NCBI RefSeq assembly: GCF_036181745.1
Contig: NZ_CP108080.1
Span: forward strand, 2,666,001 to 2,730,000
Direction of reading: 5' to 3'
Length of the DNA stretch: 64,000 bases
Origin: Streptomyces sp. NBC_00259
GTDB taxonomy: Bacteria; Actinomycetota; Actinomycetes; Streptomycetales; Streptomycetaceae
Shown: positions 1 to 7,839 of the stretch, piece by piece
Numbering within the stretch: position 1 is the stretch's first letter
Layout: each line of letters opens with the position of its first letter
Translations under genes and position numbers: made by a program
Notes under the pieces: model-generated
Seen by the model: the letters and a program-made list of their open reading frames with translations, nothing else
What the model was told of the DNA's origin: nothing
Databases searched by the model: none

Positions 1-935
1 TGGTCGTCCAGTGCCTCGCCCCGGTCGGCCAGGAAGTCGCAGTACGCGGCCCACCGGCCGGGGCCGAGCGGGACGCGCAGCACCAGCTCCAGCGCCTGGA
101 GCTTGAGCTCCCACACGGCGTCGCGGTCGATCAGCGCGCCCTTGCGCAGAACGGTCCCGCGCAGCCCGGCCGCCTTCTCCACGAGGGCGTCGAGGCGGAC
201 CCGGTCCTGGCCGGTGACGTACGCGTACTCGGGGACGTCCTCGATCCGCAGATGCACGGGATCGGGGAAGCGGCGCGAGGACGGCCGGTACGGGGACGGG
301 TCGGTCGGCGCGCCGGGCACCGCCGCGTGCAGCGGGTTGACCTGCACGAACCCGGCCCCGAGCGCCCGGCCGGCCCAGGCCGCGAGCTCCGCGAGGTCCC
401 CGAGATCGCCCATCCCCCACGACCGTGCGGACAGCAGCGAGTAGAGCTGCACCAGGAAGCCGTGCGCCCGCCCCGGCGGCGGCGCGACCGCCTCGGGCGC
501 GACGACGAGCGTGGCGCGCGCCGTGCGGCCGTCGGGTGTGCGCACGGTCAATCCATGCAAGCCGGTGGGCAGTTCGGCCCAGTCGGCGGGCGCGGGTGGC
601 TGCTCGTCGGCGCCCCCCGCGCGCGGTGCGCGTTCGCGCCATTCCCGCGTGCCGCCGTCCTCCAGGTGCACCCGTACACGGGCGCCCGGAGGAACGGCGA
701 CGGGTGGCCCGGTCACCGGGAGCCAGGCCACCACCGTCGGAGGGAGGAGGCGCTCCTCGGCGGCGGTGTCGGCCGCGGCGAGGGCCGTGCGGACCGAGTC
801 GGAGGTGGCGGCGTCCACGCCGAGGGCGGCGAGCACCGCGACGACCGTGGAGTCGGGCACGGGAACGGTGACGCCCGCCGAGGGCGAGTACGTGGTGGCG
901 ACACCGTGCAGCGCGGCCAGCCGGGCCAGGCCCAT
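1..935 (-). CDS. malQ: 4-alpha-glucanotransferase (amylomaltase), N-terminal part
   Basis: The gene begins with ATG at 935-933 behind an AGGAG site and runs off the left edge, so about 311 N-terminal residues are present. MalQ transfers alpha-1,4-glucan chains between maltodextrins in the cytoplasm (GH77). A variable N-terminal segment of about 160 residues is followed by the start of the catalytic barrel, including GFLVQLYSLLSARSWGMGDL and the downstream VNPLHA and SPYRPSSRRF motifs typical of actinobacterial amylomaltases. Its ATG directly follows the TGA of a small upstream ORF (TGAATG), which suggests coupled translation. Family assignment is firm; the catalytic Asp/Glu/Asp residues lie outside the window. 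Confidence 0.9.
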   Translation of the reverse strand, partial: MGLARLAALHGVATTYSPSAGVTVPVPDSTVVAVLAALGVDAATSDSVRTALAAADTAAEERLLPPTVVAWLPVTGPPVAVPPGARVRVHLEDGGTREWRERAPRAGGADEQPPAPADWAELPTGLHGLTVRTPDGRTARATLVVAPEAVAPPPGRAHGFLVQLYSLLSARSWGMGDLGDLAELAAWAGRALGAGFVQVNPLHAAVPGAPTDPSPYRPSSRRFPDPVHLRIEDVPEYAYVTGQDRVRLDALVEKAAGLRGTVLRKGALIDRDAVWELKLQALELVLRVPLGPGRWAAYCDFLADRGEALDD

Positions 936-1196
936 TCAGACTCCTGGGGACTCCGTGCCGCCGGCTGCGCCGGGGGCGGTGGGTTCGCTGGTGAGGGGGG
1001 TGGCCTCGGCGAGCGGGGGCTCGCTGGTCAGGGGGGTGGCGTCGGCGAGCGGGGGCTCGCTGGTCAGGGGCAGGGCGGCGGTGAACGGCGGCTCGCTGGT
1101 CAGGGGCAGGGCGCCGGCGAGCGGCGGCTCGCTCGTGAGCGGGCCGGGCACCGGTTTGGACAGGGCGGAGAGCAGCAGCTGCGCGGAAGCGGCCAC
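936..1196 (-). CDS. small repeat-coding ORF preceding malQ (86 aa, unknown)
   Basis: I chose the GTG at 1196-1194, which has a perfect AGGAGG (1208-1203) six bases upstream. The stop TGA at 938-936 abuts the malQ ATG. After a short Ala/Leu-rich start (AASAQLLLSALSKP), the product consists of about five copies of a 12-residue unit, consensus PLTSEPPLADAT, then a short Ala/Gly tail. The DNA is correspondingly a 36-bp tandem repeat between roughly 975 and 1140. I recognise no family. The strong ribosome site and zero-gap junction argue that it is translated, perhaps only as a leader that couples or tunes malQ translation. A non-functional repeat expansion is the alternative. Confidence 0.5.
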   Translation of the reverse strand: MAASAQLLLSALSKPVPGPLTSEPPLAGALPLTSEPPFTAALPLTSEPPLADATPLTSEPPLAEATPLTSEPTAPGAAGGTESPGV

Positions 1197-1449
1197 GGGT
1201 GGCCTCCTAAAGGTGGGCAACGGGACATTGCAGCCCTACCCAGCGGGCACGGCCGCAGACGTACACCTGTCGTCAACGTGTTCCGTGTCACATTCTGCTC
1301 CACGCACGGGAGTTGAGCCGCCCGTCCGCGTCCCTCGCGCGTCGTCGGGCAAATACGACACAACAGTCAGCCACATTGACACGTTCACCGCACCGGTGGT
1401 GGGCTCGAACCCGTTTCGCTGGGGCACGGGGAGTCGAGGGGAGCCTGAT

Positions 1450-4374
1450 GTGCGGTTCGGGCGCAGAAAGCAGACGGCGACGGCCGTCGCCGTCGCGGTC
1501 ATCGGCGGACTGCTCGGCACGGCTCCCGGAGCCGCCGCCGCCCCGGACGTACCGGGTCCCCCCGCCACCACGGTGCCCGAGCGGGAGGGCGAGGGGACAC
1601 CGCCCGCGGTCTGGCCGCGTCCGCAGACGCTGAAGTCCACCGGACCGGCCGTGCGGCTCGGTGAGGACGTGACCCTCCTCGCCGCCCCGGACGCCGATCC
1701 GTACGCCGTGGAAGCGGTTCGCGAGGCGCTGCGTGCCGCCGGGGTGCGGACCGTCCACACCTCGCTGCCCGGCCGTGGCCCTGTGCTCCATCTCGGCGGC
1801 AGCGGCGCACTCGAAGCCCTGCGCGCCCTGCGCGCCTCCGAACGCGCCGATCTGCCCTCCGGCGGCTACCGCATCGCCACCGGCCGTGTCTCGGGCCGGG
1901 ACACCGTCGCCCTTGACGGTGTCGGTGCCGACGGGCTGTTCCACGGCGCCCAGACGCTGCGGCAGCTCGTGAAGGACGGCGCGGTCGCCGGCGTCGCCGT
2001 GCGGGACTGGCCCGGCACGGCCGTGCGCGGAGTGACGGAGGGGTTCTACGGACAGCCCTGGACCCACGAACAGCGGCTGGCGCAGATCGACTTCATGGGC
2101 CGGACCAAGCAGAACCGGTACCTCTACGCGCCGGGCGACGACGCCTTCCGGCAGACCCGCTGGCGCGATCCGTATCCCGCCGACCAGCGCGCCGCGTTCC
2201 GCGAACTCGCCGAGCGGGCCGCCCGCAACCATGTGACGCTCGCCTGGGCCGTCGCCCCCGCCCAGTCCATGTGCCTGGCCTCCGACGACGACGCCAAGGC
2301 CCTCAAGCGCAAGGTCGACGCCATGTGGGCGCTCGGCGTACGCGCCTTCCAACTGCAGTTCCAGGACGTCAGCTACAGCGAGTGGCACTGCGACCGGGAC
2401 GCCGACACCTTCGGCTCGGGGCCCGCCGCCGCGGCGAAGGCGCAGGCGCGGCTCGCCGGGGAGCTGGCGGACCATCTCGCGGAACGCCACCCCGAGGCGG
2501 CGCCACTCACGGTGATGCCGACGGAGTTCCACCAGGACGGCGCGACCGAGTACCGCACGGCCCTCGCCTCGGCGCTCGACGCCCGGGTGCAGGTCGCCTG
2601 GACCGGCGTCGGGGTCGTACCGCGCACCATCACCGGGCGGGAACTGGCCGGGGCCCGCGAGGTGTTCCGCCACCCGGTGGTCACGATGGACAACTATCCG
2701 GTCAACGACTACGCCCAGGACAGGCTCTTCCTCGGCCCCTACACCGGCCGCGAGCCGGCCGTCGCGACGGGCTCGGCGGCGTTGCTCGCCAACGCCATGG
2801 AGCAGCCGGCCGCGTCCCGCATCCCCCTGTTCACCACCGCCGACTACGCATGGAACCCCAAGGGTTACCGGCCGCAGGAGTCCTGGCGGGCGGCGATAGA
2901 CGACCTCGCGGGCGGCGACCCGAAGACCCGGGAGGCGCTCGGCGTGCTCGCCGGGAACCACGCGTCGTCCCTCCTCGACCCCACCGAGTCCGCCTATCTG
3001 AGCCCGCTGCTGGCGGAGTTCTGGCGGTCCCGTACCAGCACGGACGCGGACGCCAGGGACGCGGCGGCCGAACGGCTGCGGGCCGCGTTCACCGTGATGC
3101 GGGAGGCGCCCCGGCGGCTGGCCGCGCTCGATGCCGAAGTGGGGCCGTGGGTGGACCAGTTGGCCCGCTACGGCACGGCGGGCGAGGTCGCCGTCGACAT
3201 GCTCCAGGCCCAGGCGCGCGGCGACGGCGAGACGGCGTGGCGGTCCTCGCTGGCCCTCGCGCCGCTGCGCACGGCGATCGGCGCACGGCGGGTGACGGTC
3301 GGCAACGGCGTCCTCGGCCCGTTCCTGACCCGGGTGGCGAAGGAGTCCGCGGCGTGGACGGGCGCGGACCGCAGGCCGGGACCGGTGACCCGGACCGCCG
3401 ACGCGTACACGGTGCGGCTGGACCGCGCCCGGCCCGTCGAAGTGGTGACCGCGATGACCGAGCCCGCCGCGGAGGGCGCGGCCGGCGTCACGGGCACGCT
3501 GGAGGCTCATGTGCCGGGCGGGGGCTGGCGCCGGCTCGGCGCGCTCGCCCCGTCAGGCTGGACGCAGCACCGCACCCAGGGACTGCGGGTGGACGCGCTG
3601 CGGATCACCGGGGCGGCCGGTGTCCACGCGCTCGTTCCGTGGTTCGCCGACGAACCCCGGGCGCGGCTCGCGCTCGTACGGGGCGAACTGGACGCGCCCA
3701 TCGGCGGCGGTCCGCAGCGGACGGAGGCGTACGTCGCCGCCCGGCGGCCGGACGAGGTGCGGGGTCCGCTGACCGCGAAGGCTCCGAAGGGCATCACGGT
3801 GGCCGTGCCGAAGGAGGTGCGGGTGCCGCGGGGCCGGCGGACGGCCGTGCCGGTCGAGGTGACCGTGCCGCCGGGGACTCCGGCGGGCGAGTACCAGGTG
3901 CCGTTCACCTTCGACGGCGAGGAGCGCACCCTGACGGTGCGGGCCTACCCGCGCACCGGCGGCCCCGATGTGCTGCGTACGGCCAGGGCCTCCTCCTCCG
4001 GCGACGAGACGCCCGACTTCCCGGCCTCCGCGGCCACGGACGGCGACCCGGCCACGCGCTGGTCCTCCCCCGCGGAGGACGGCGCCTGGTGGCAGGCGGA
4101 GCTGCCCGGGCCGACCCGGCTTGGCCAGGTGGTGCTGCACTGGCAGGACGCCCACGCCACGCGATACCGCATCCAGGTCTCGGCGGACGGCCGCAACTGG
4201 CGCACGGCGGCGACGGTCCGCGACGGCAGGGGCGGCCGAGAGTCGATCCGCATGGACGCGCCGGGGGTTCGCTTCGTCCGGGTGCAGGGCGAGACACGCG
4301 CGACCCGCTTCGGCTACTCGCTGTGGTCGGTGGAGGCGTACGCGGTGTCGGAGCAGGAGGTCGGCGCCCCCTGA
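1450..4374 (+). CDS. secreted GH84-family beta-N-acetylglucosaminidase-like protein with CBM32
   Basis: The GTG at 1450 has GAGGGGAG six bases upstream; the product is 974 aa. An Arg/Lys-rich Sec signal peptide ends near AAAA at about residue 32. A GH20b-like N-terminal domain (about 50-185) is followed by the GH84 catalytic barrel, starting at GVTEGFYGQPW (about 194-204). A C-terminal NEW3-like beta-sandwich (about 780-840) and an F5/8-type C (CBM32) module (about 850-965) complete it. GH84 enzymes remove N-acetylglucosamine by substrate-assisted catalysis using an Asp-Asp pair. Here the corresponding motif reads LQFQDVSYSEW, so the first Asp is Gln305 and only Asp306 remains. Activity or substrate may therefore differ from characterised GH84. 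Divergently transcribed from malQ across 253 bp. Confidence 0.82.
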   Translation: MRFGRRKQTATAVAVAVIGGLLGTAPGAAAAPDVPGPPATTVPEREGEGTPPAVWPRPQTLKSTGPAVRLGEDVTLLAAPDADPYAVEAVREALRAAGVRTVHTSLPGRGPVLHLGGSGALEALRALRASERADLPSGGYRIATGRVSGRDTVALDGVGADGLFHGAQTLRQLVKDGAVAGVAVRDWPGTAVRGVTEGFYGQPWTHEQRLAQIDFMGRTKQNRYLYAPGDDAFRQTRWRDPYPADQRAAFRELAERAARNHVTLAWAVAPAQSMCLASDDDAKALKRKVDAMWALGVRAFQLQFQDVSYSEWHCDRDADTFGSGPAAAAKAQARLAGELADHLAERHPEAAPLTVMPTEFHQDGATEYRTALASALDARVQVAWTGVGVVPRTITGRELAGAREVFRHPVVTMDNYPVNDYAQDRLFLGPYTGREPAVATGSAALLANAMEQPAASRIPLFTTADYAWNPKGYRPQESWRAAIDDLAGGDPKTREALGVLAGNHASSLLDPTESAYLSPLLAEFWRSRTSTDADARDAAAERLRAAFTVMREAPRRLAALDAEVGPWVDQLARYGTAGEVAVDMLQAQARGDGETAWRSSLALAPLRTAIGARRVTVGNGVLGPFLTRVAKESAAWTGADRRPGPVTRTADAYTVRLDRARPVEVVTAMTEPAAEGAAGVTGTLEAHVPGGGWRRLGALAPSGWTQHRTQGLRVDALRITGAAGVHALVPWFADEPRARLALVRGELDAPIGGGPQRTEAYVAARRPDEVRGPLTAKAPKGITVAVPKEVRVPRGRRTAVPVEVTVPPGTPAGEYQVPFTFDGEERTLTVRAYPRTGGPDVLRTARASSSGDETPDFPASAATDGDPATRWSSPAEDGAWWQAELPGPTRLGQVVLHWQDAHATRYRIQVSADGRNWRTAATVRDGRGGRESIRMDAPGVRFVRVQGETRATRFGYSLWSVEAYAVSEQEVGAP

Positions 4375-4420
4375 CCCGAGGGTCGGCGGGGGCACCCGCA
4401 CACAACAGTGGCCCGGATCC

Positions 4421-4957
4421 TCAGGCGGATATGCCGTCGATCCGGGCCATCGCGTCGTCCGCGCCGAACGGCTGCAGATATGGCAGCCAGCGCGGGTCCC
4501 TATGCCCTGTGCCGATGATGCGCCAGGCCAGGCCGCTCGGTGGGGCGGGTTGGTGCCGCAGCCGCCAGCCCAGCTCGCGCAGGTGCCGGTCGGCCTTGAC
4601 GTGGTTGCAGCGGCGGCACGCGGCCACCACGTTGTCCCAGACGTGCTGACCGCCGCGACTGCGCGGAACGACGTGGTCGACGCTGGTTGCGACACCACCG
4701 CAGTACATGCAGCGGCCCCCGTCGCGGGCGAACAGCGCGCGGCGGGTCAGAGGAACGGGCCCCCGGTAGGGGACCCGGACGAAGCGCTTGAGCCTGACCA
4801 CGCTGGGCGCGGGCATCACTCGGGTCTCACTGTGCATGAAGGCGCCGGACTCCTCGAGACAGATGGCTTTGTTCTCGAGGACGAGGACGAGCGCGCGGCG
4901 GAGCGGTACGACGCCGAGTGGCTCGTACGACGCGTTGAGGACCAGGACATGCGGCAC
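4421..4957 (-). CDS. HNH endonuclease family protein
   Basis: A GTG start at 4957-4955 with AAGGAGG (4969-4963) five bases upstream gives 178 aa. An open frame continues upstream but lacks this signal. The N-terminal half (PHVLVLNASYEPLGVVPLRR) is characteristic of a conserved actinobacterial HNH group. The nuclease core has CMYCGG, the SVDHVVPRSRGG histidine motif and CRRCNHVKADR, so two CxxC pairs bind structural zinc around the catalytic His. It is probably a DNA-nicking or cleaving enzyme; its biological role is not evident. It stands alone, converging with the GH84 gene. Confidence 0.85.
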   Translation of the reverse strand: MPHVLVLNASYEPLGVVPLRRALVLVLENKAICLEESGAFMHSETRVMPAPSVVRLKRFVRVPYRGPVPLTRRALFARDGGRCMYCGGVATSVDHVVPRSRGGQHVWDNVVAACRRCNHVKADRHLRELGWRLRHQPAPPSGLAWRIIGTGHRDPRWLPYLQPFGADDAMARIDGISA

Positions 4958-5202
4958 GGATGCCTCCTTGTACGCCGGCGGCGCGTGGCTCGCGCCGGGA
5001 CGATCTGCTCTCAGTCTCTCCTCATGCCTGGTCGAAGCGCCACTACGTCCCCGTAACGGGCCGGAAGGATTTTGTGTGCGCTCGGCCACACCGGAAGGAT
5101 GCCCGGGTGAGCCTTGTCTCTCCCTCCGGTGAAGGACCGGGGCATACCCGATGCCCCGTTAGTGTGGATGGTCCGCCGACCGCACAACCGGAGGTCCCCG
5201 CC

Positions 5203-6258
5203 GTGTTCCTGGCCGCCGATCCGTCTGCCCCGCCCGTCACCCTCGACGAGGCCGCGGAGAGGGCCAACAACGCCGCCGGCTGGGTGGAGCAGAACTGGTC
5301 CACCTGGCTCAGCGTCGGTCTGCGCATCCTGCTGATCGTCGTGATCGCGGTCCTGCTGCGGATCGCGATCCGCCGCGCGCTCACCAAGCTCATCGAAAGG
5401 ATGAACCGCAGCGCCCAGGCCGTGGAGGGCACGGCCCTCGGCGGTCTGCTGGTGAACGCCGAACGGCGTCGTCAGCGTTCCGAGGCGATCGGTTCCGTCC
5501 TGCGGTCGGTCGCCTCGTTCGTGATCCTCGGCACGGCCGGCCTGATGGTCCTCGGCGCGCTCAACATCGATCTGGCGCCGCTGCTCGCCTCGGCGGGTGT
5601 GGCCGGTGTGGCGCTCGGCTTCGGTGCCCGCAATCTCGTCACCGACTTCCTGTCCGGCGTCTTCATGATCCTGGAGGACCAGTACGGCGTCGGCGACTCG
5701 ATCGACGCGGGTGTCGCCTCGGGCGAGGTGGTCGAGGTCGGTCTGCGGGTGACGAAGCTGCGCGGTGACAACGGCGAGATCTGGTACGTCCGCAACGGCG
5801 AGGTCAAGCGGATCGGCAACCTCAGCCAGGGCTGGGCGACGGCCTCCGTCGCCGTCGCGGTGCGCCCGTCGGAGGATCTGGACCAGGTCCGCAAGGTCAT
5901 CGAGGAAGCCGCCGGGACCATGACCAAGGACGAGCCGTGGAACGAGCGGCTGTGGGGTCCGGTCGAGGTACTGGGCCTGACCGAGGTGCTGCTGGACCAG
6001 ATGACGGTCTCGGTCGCCGCGAAGACCATGCCGGGCAAGGCGCTGGGCGTGGAGCGCGAACTGCGCTGGCGCATCAAGCGCGCGTTCGACGAGGCGGGCA
6101 TCCGGATCGTCGGCGGTCTGCCGCTGCAGGCGGACGGCGAGCAGCCCGTGAAGGACCCGACGGCCGGCGTCGCGGCCCCGTCGGCGTACTCCTCGGCGAC
6201 GTCGCCCCAGTCTCTGGCGGCGTCCCCCATCTCCCCGCCGGCGAGCCTGTCGAAGTAG
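5203..6258 (+). CDS. MscS-family mechanosensitive ion channel
   Basis: The GTG at 5203 has GGAGG eight bases upstream; the product is 351 aa. Predicted membrane segments lie at about 35-57, 105-128 and 133-165. The last carries the pore-lining pattern ASAGVAGVALGFGARNLV followed by FLSGVFMILEDQYGVGD, the hallmark junction between TM3 and the beta domain of MscS. The cytoplasmic part includes VRNGEVKRIGNLSQGWATA. Such channels open under membrane tension to release solutes during hypo-osmotic shock. The last 40 residues are low-complexity Ser/Ala/Pro. Monocistronic, followed by a strong terminator. Confidence 0.92.
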   Translation: MFLAADPSAPPVTLDEAAERANNAAGWVEQNWSTWLSVGLRILLIVVIAVLLRIAIRRALTKLIERMNRSAQAVEGTALGGLLVNAERRRQRSEAIGSVLRSVASFVILGTAGLMVLGALNIDLAPLLASAGVAGVALGFGARNLVTDFLSGVFMILEDQYGVGDSIDAGVASGEVVEVGLRVTKLRGDNGEIWYVRNGEVKRIGNLSQGWATASVAVAVRPSEDLDQVRKVIEEAAGTMTKDEPWNERLWGPVEVLGLTEVLLDQMTVSVAAKTMPGKALGVERELRWRIKRAFDEAGIRIVGGLPLQADGEQPVKDPTAGVAAPSAYSSATSPQSLAASPISPPASLSK

Positions 6259-6306
6259 TCGCAGGAGGGCTCAGGACGCCGCAGGAAGTCGTCCGAGCCC
6301 GAGAGA

Positions 6307-6341
6307 GGGCGCCCCCGCCGTCACGGCGGGGGCGCCCTTTT
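6307..6341 (+). terminator. rho-independent terminator after the MscS gene
   Basis: A perfect 13-14 bp stem (GGGCGCCCCCGCC pairing with GGCGGGGGCGCCC, loop about 4 nt) is followed by TTTT. It lies 48 bp downstream of the stop codon. Confidence 0.9.
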
Positions 6342-6349
6342 CACGTCTG

Positions 6350-6398
6350 GGGGCATTCGCGGGTCTCGGGGTATTCGCGGGCCGCGGGGTATTGACGG
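6350..6398 (+). repeat. 18-bp direct repeat, 2.7 copies, upstream of csnR
   Basis: Units begin at 6350, 6368 and 6386 (GGGGYATTCGCGGGYCKC; the third is truncated into TTGACG). The last copy overlaps the probable -35 element of the ROK regulator promoter. Confidence 0.7.
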
Positions 6399-6421
6399 AG
6401 CGACGACGGGGCACTTACCTT
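6392..6421 (+). promoter_or_regulatory. putative promoter of the csn operon
   Basis: TTGACG (6392-6397) is followed after 18 bp by TACCTT (6416-6421). The predicted start site would fall just before or in the palindrome at 6433-6449. The -10 match is only moderate. Confidence 0.45.
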
Positions 6422-6432
6422 CTCGTCGTCAA

Positions 6433-6449
6433 TTAGGAAACTTTCCTAA
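6433..6449. promoter_or_regulatory. perfect 17-bp palindrome, probable ROK-repressor operator
   Basis: TTAGGAAACTTTCCTAA is an exact inverted repeat around one central base, between the putative promoter and the regulator start. The AGGAAA/TTTCCT core resembles the operator reported for the Streptomyces lividans ROK repressor CsnR (recalled, not checked). I infer autoregulation of the downstream operon. Confidence 0.75.
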
Positions 6450-6475
6450 CAATGCTCGAAGGGCAGGTGGTCGTC

Positions 6476-7678
6476 GTGGCCGGTACTACCCCGGGAACAC
6501 CGCGCGTACTCCGTGCCATGAACGACCGTGCGGCGCTCGACCTGCTGCTGGAGCACGGTCCGCTCTCGCGCACCCGGATCGGCAAGCTGACCGGTCTGTC
6601 CAAGCCCACCGCCTCCCAGCTGCTGGCCCGGCTGGAGGCCGCGGGTCTGGTCGTCGCCACCGGCACCACCGAAGGCCGGCCGGGGCCGAACGCGCAGCTG
6701 TACACGATCAACGCCCGCACCGCCTTCGCCGCCGGCCTCGACGTGACCCCGCAGCGCATCCGCGCCGCCGTCGCCGACATCACCGGAGCGACCGTCGGCG
6801 AGTTCGTCGTACCGACCCCGGCGCGGCGCGGCGACGGTGTCGTACGGCAGGTCACCGACGCCCTCGACGGGGCCGTGAAGGCGGCCGGGATCACCCGGGC
6901 CGATGTGCACCGCCTGGTCATCGGCACCCCGGGCGCCTTCGACCCGTCGACCGGGCGGCTCCGGTACGCGTCCCATCTGCCCGGCTGGCACTCCCCCACG
7001 CTGCTCGACGAACTGGCGGCCGTGCTGCCGATGCCCGTCGAGTACGAGAACGACGTCAACCTGGTCGCCGTGGCCGAGCAGCGGCTCGGCGCCGCCCGCG
7101 GCCATGACGACTTCGTTCTGCTGTGGAACGAGGAGGGACTCGGCGCCGCCCTCGTCATCGGCGGACGGCTGCACCGCGGCTTCACCGGCGGCGCGGGCGA
7201 GGTCGGCTTCCTGCCGGTGCCCGGTACGCCCCTGGTGCGACAGGTCTCCAAGGCGGGCAGCGGCGGCTTCCAGGAACTGGCCGGCGCGCAGACGGTGCCC
7301 CGGCTGGCCAGGGAGCTCGGCATCGAGGACATCGGGCAGGGAGCGCACCACGAGATGGCGGCCGGACTGCTGGAGCGGGCCGCGGAGGCCGAGTCGGGTC
7401 CGTACCGCATGCTGCTCGACGCCTTCGGGACCGGGCTCGCCACCGGTCTGGCCTCCATGGTCGCCGTGCTCGACCCGGAACTCGTCGTCCTCTCCGGACC
7501 GCTGACCGTCGCCGGCGGGGAACCGCTGCGGACGCGGGTCCAGTCGGAGCTGGCCGAGCTGGCCCCGTCCCGGCCGCGTCTCGTCATCGGCGACGTGCAG
7601 GAGCATCCCGTGCTGCGCGGGGCGCTGGAGAGCGCCCTGGCGGCCACCCGCGACGAGGTCTTCGACACCTCGCGCTGA
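6476..7678 (+). CDS. csnR: ROK-family transcriptional repressor, CsnR-like
   Basis: I prefer the GTG at 6476 (AGGTGG five bases upstream, 400 aa) over an in-frame ATG at 6452 that has no ribosome site. An N-terminal winged helix-turn-helix (about 20-75; SKPTASQLLARLEAAGLV) precedes a ROK kinase-like sugar-binding domain (about 80-395). This is the ROK repressor architecture, in which bound sugar releases DNA. The ROK zinc-motif cysteines are not obvious, as in other repressor-type ROK proteins. It heads an operon with an ABC importer, a GH4 enzyme and a sugar kinase, the layout of csnR-csnK, which controls chitosan oligosaccharide use. Probably binds the palindrome at 6433-6449. Confidence 0.82.
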   Translation: MAGTTPGTPRVLRAMNDRAALDLLLEHGPLSRTRIGKLTGLSKPTASQLLARLEAAGLVVATGTTEGRPGPNAQLYTINARTAFAAGLDVTPQRIRAAVADITGATVGEFVVPTPARRGDGVVRQVTDALDGAVKAAGITRADVHRLVIGTPGAFDPSTGRLRYASHLPGWHSPTLLDELAAVLPMPVEYENDVNLVAVAEQRLGAARGHDDFVLLWNEEGLGAALVIGGRLHRGFTGGAGEVGFLPVPGTPLVRQVSKAGSGGFQELAGAQTVPRLARELGIEDIGQGAHHEMAAGLLERAAEAESGPYRMLLDAFGTGLATGLASMVAVLDPELVVLSGPLTVAGGEPLRTRVQSELAELAPSRPRLVIGDVQEHPVLRGALESALAATRDEVFDTSR

Positions 7679-7719
7679 AGTCCACGCCACCGCCCCCGAC
7701 CCGGTCCTCAGCCCCGCTC

Positions 7720-7785
7720 CGGTCCACTGCTCCACCTCGGTCCGCCGGTCCGCCTCCGGTCCACTGCCCCGTCCCGGTCCACTGT
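7720..7785 (+). repeat. short repeats in the csnR-csnE gap
   Basis: CGGTCCACTG occurs three times (starting 7720, 7757 and 7775) within a Cys/Pro-like C+G-rich spacer of 161 bp. It may only be low-complexity spacer; no hairpin terminator is evident. Confidence 0.4.
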
Positions 7786-7839
7786 TCCGCCCCGTCCGAC
7801 CCCGTCCCGTCCATGCCCCGCCCCCAGGGAGACAGCGTC

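Noticed and set aside
511..1449. Upstream extension of the GH84 reading frame
   Set aside because: It would run through the malQ gene and its leader; the GTG at 1450 has the ribosome site and signal peptide.
1288..3510. 740-codon minus-strand frame opposite the GH84 gene
   Set aside because: Arg/Gly-rich shadow with no ribosome site or domain; the plus-strand enzyme is unambiguous.
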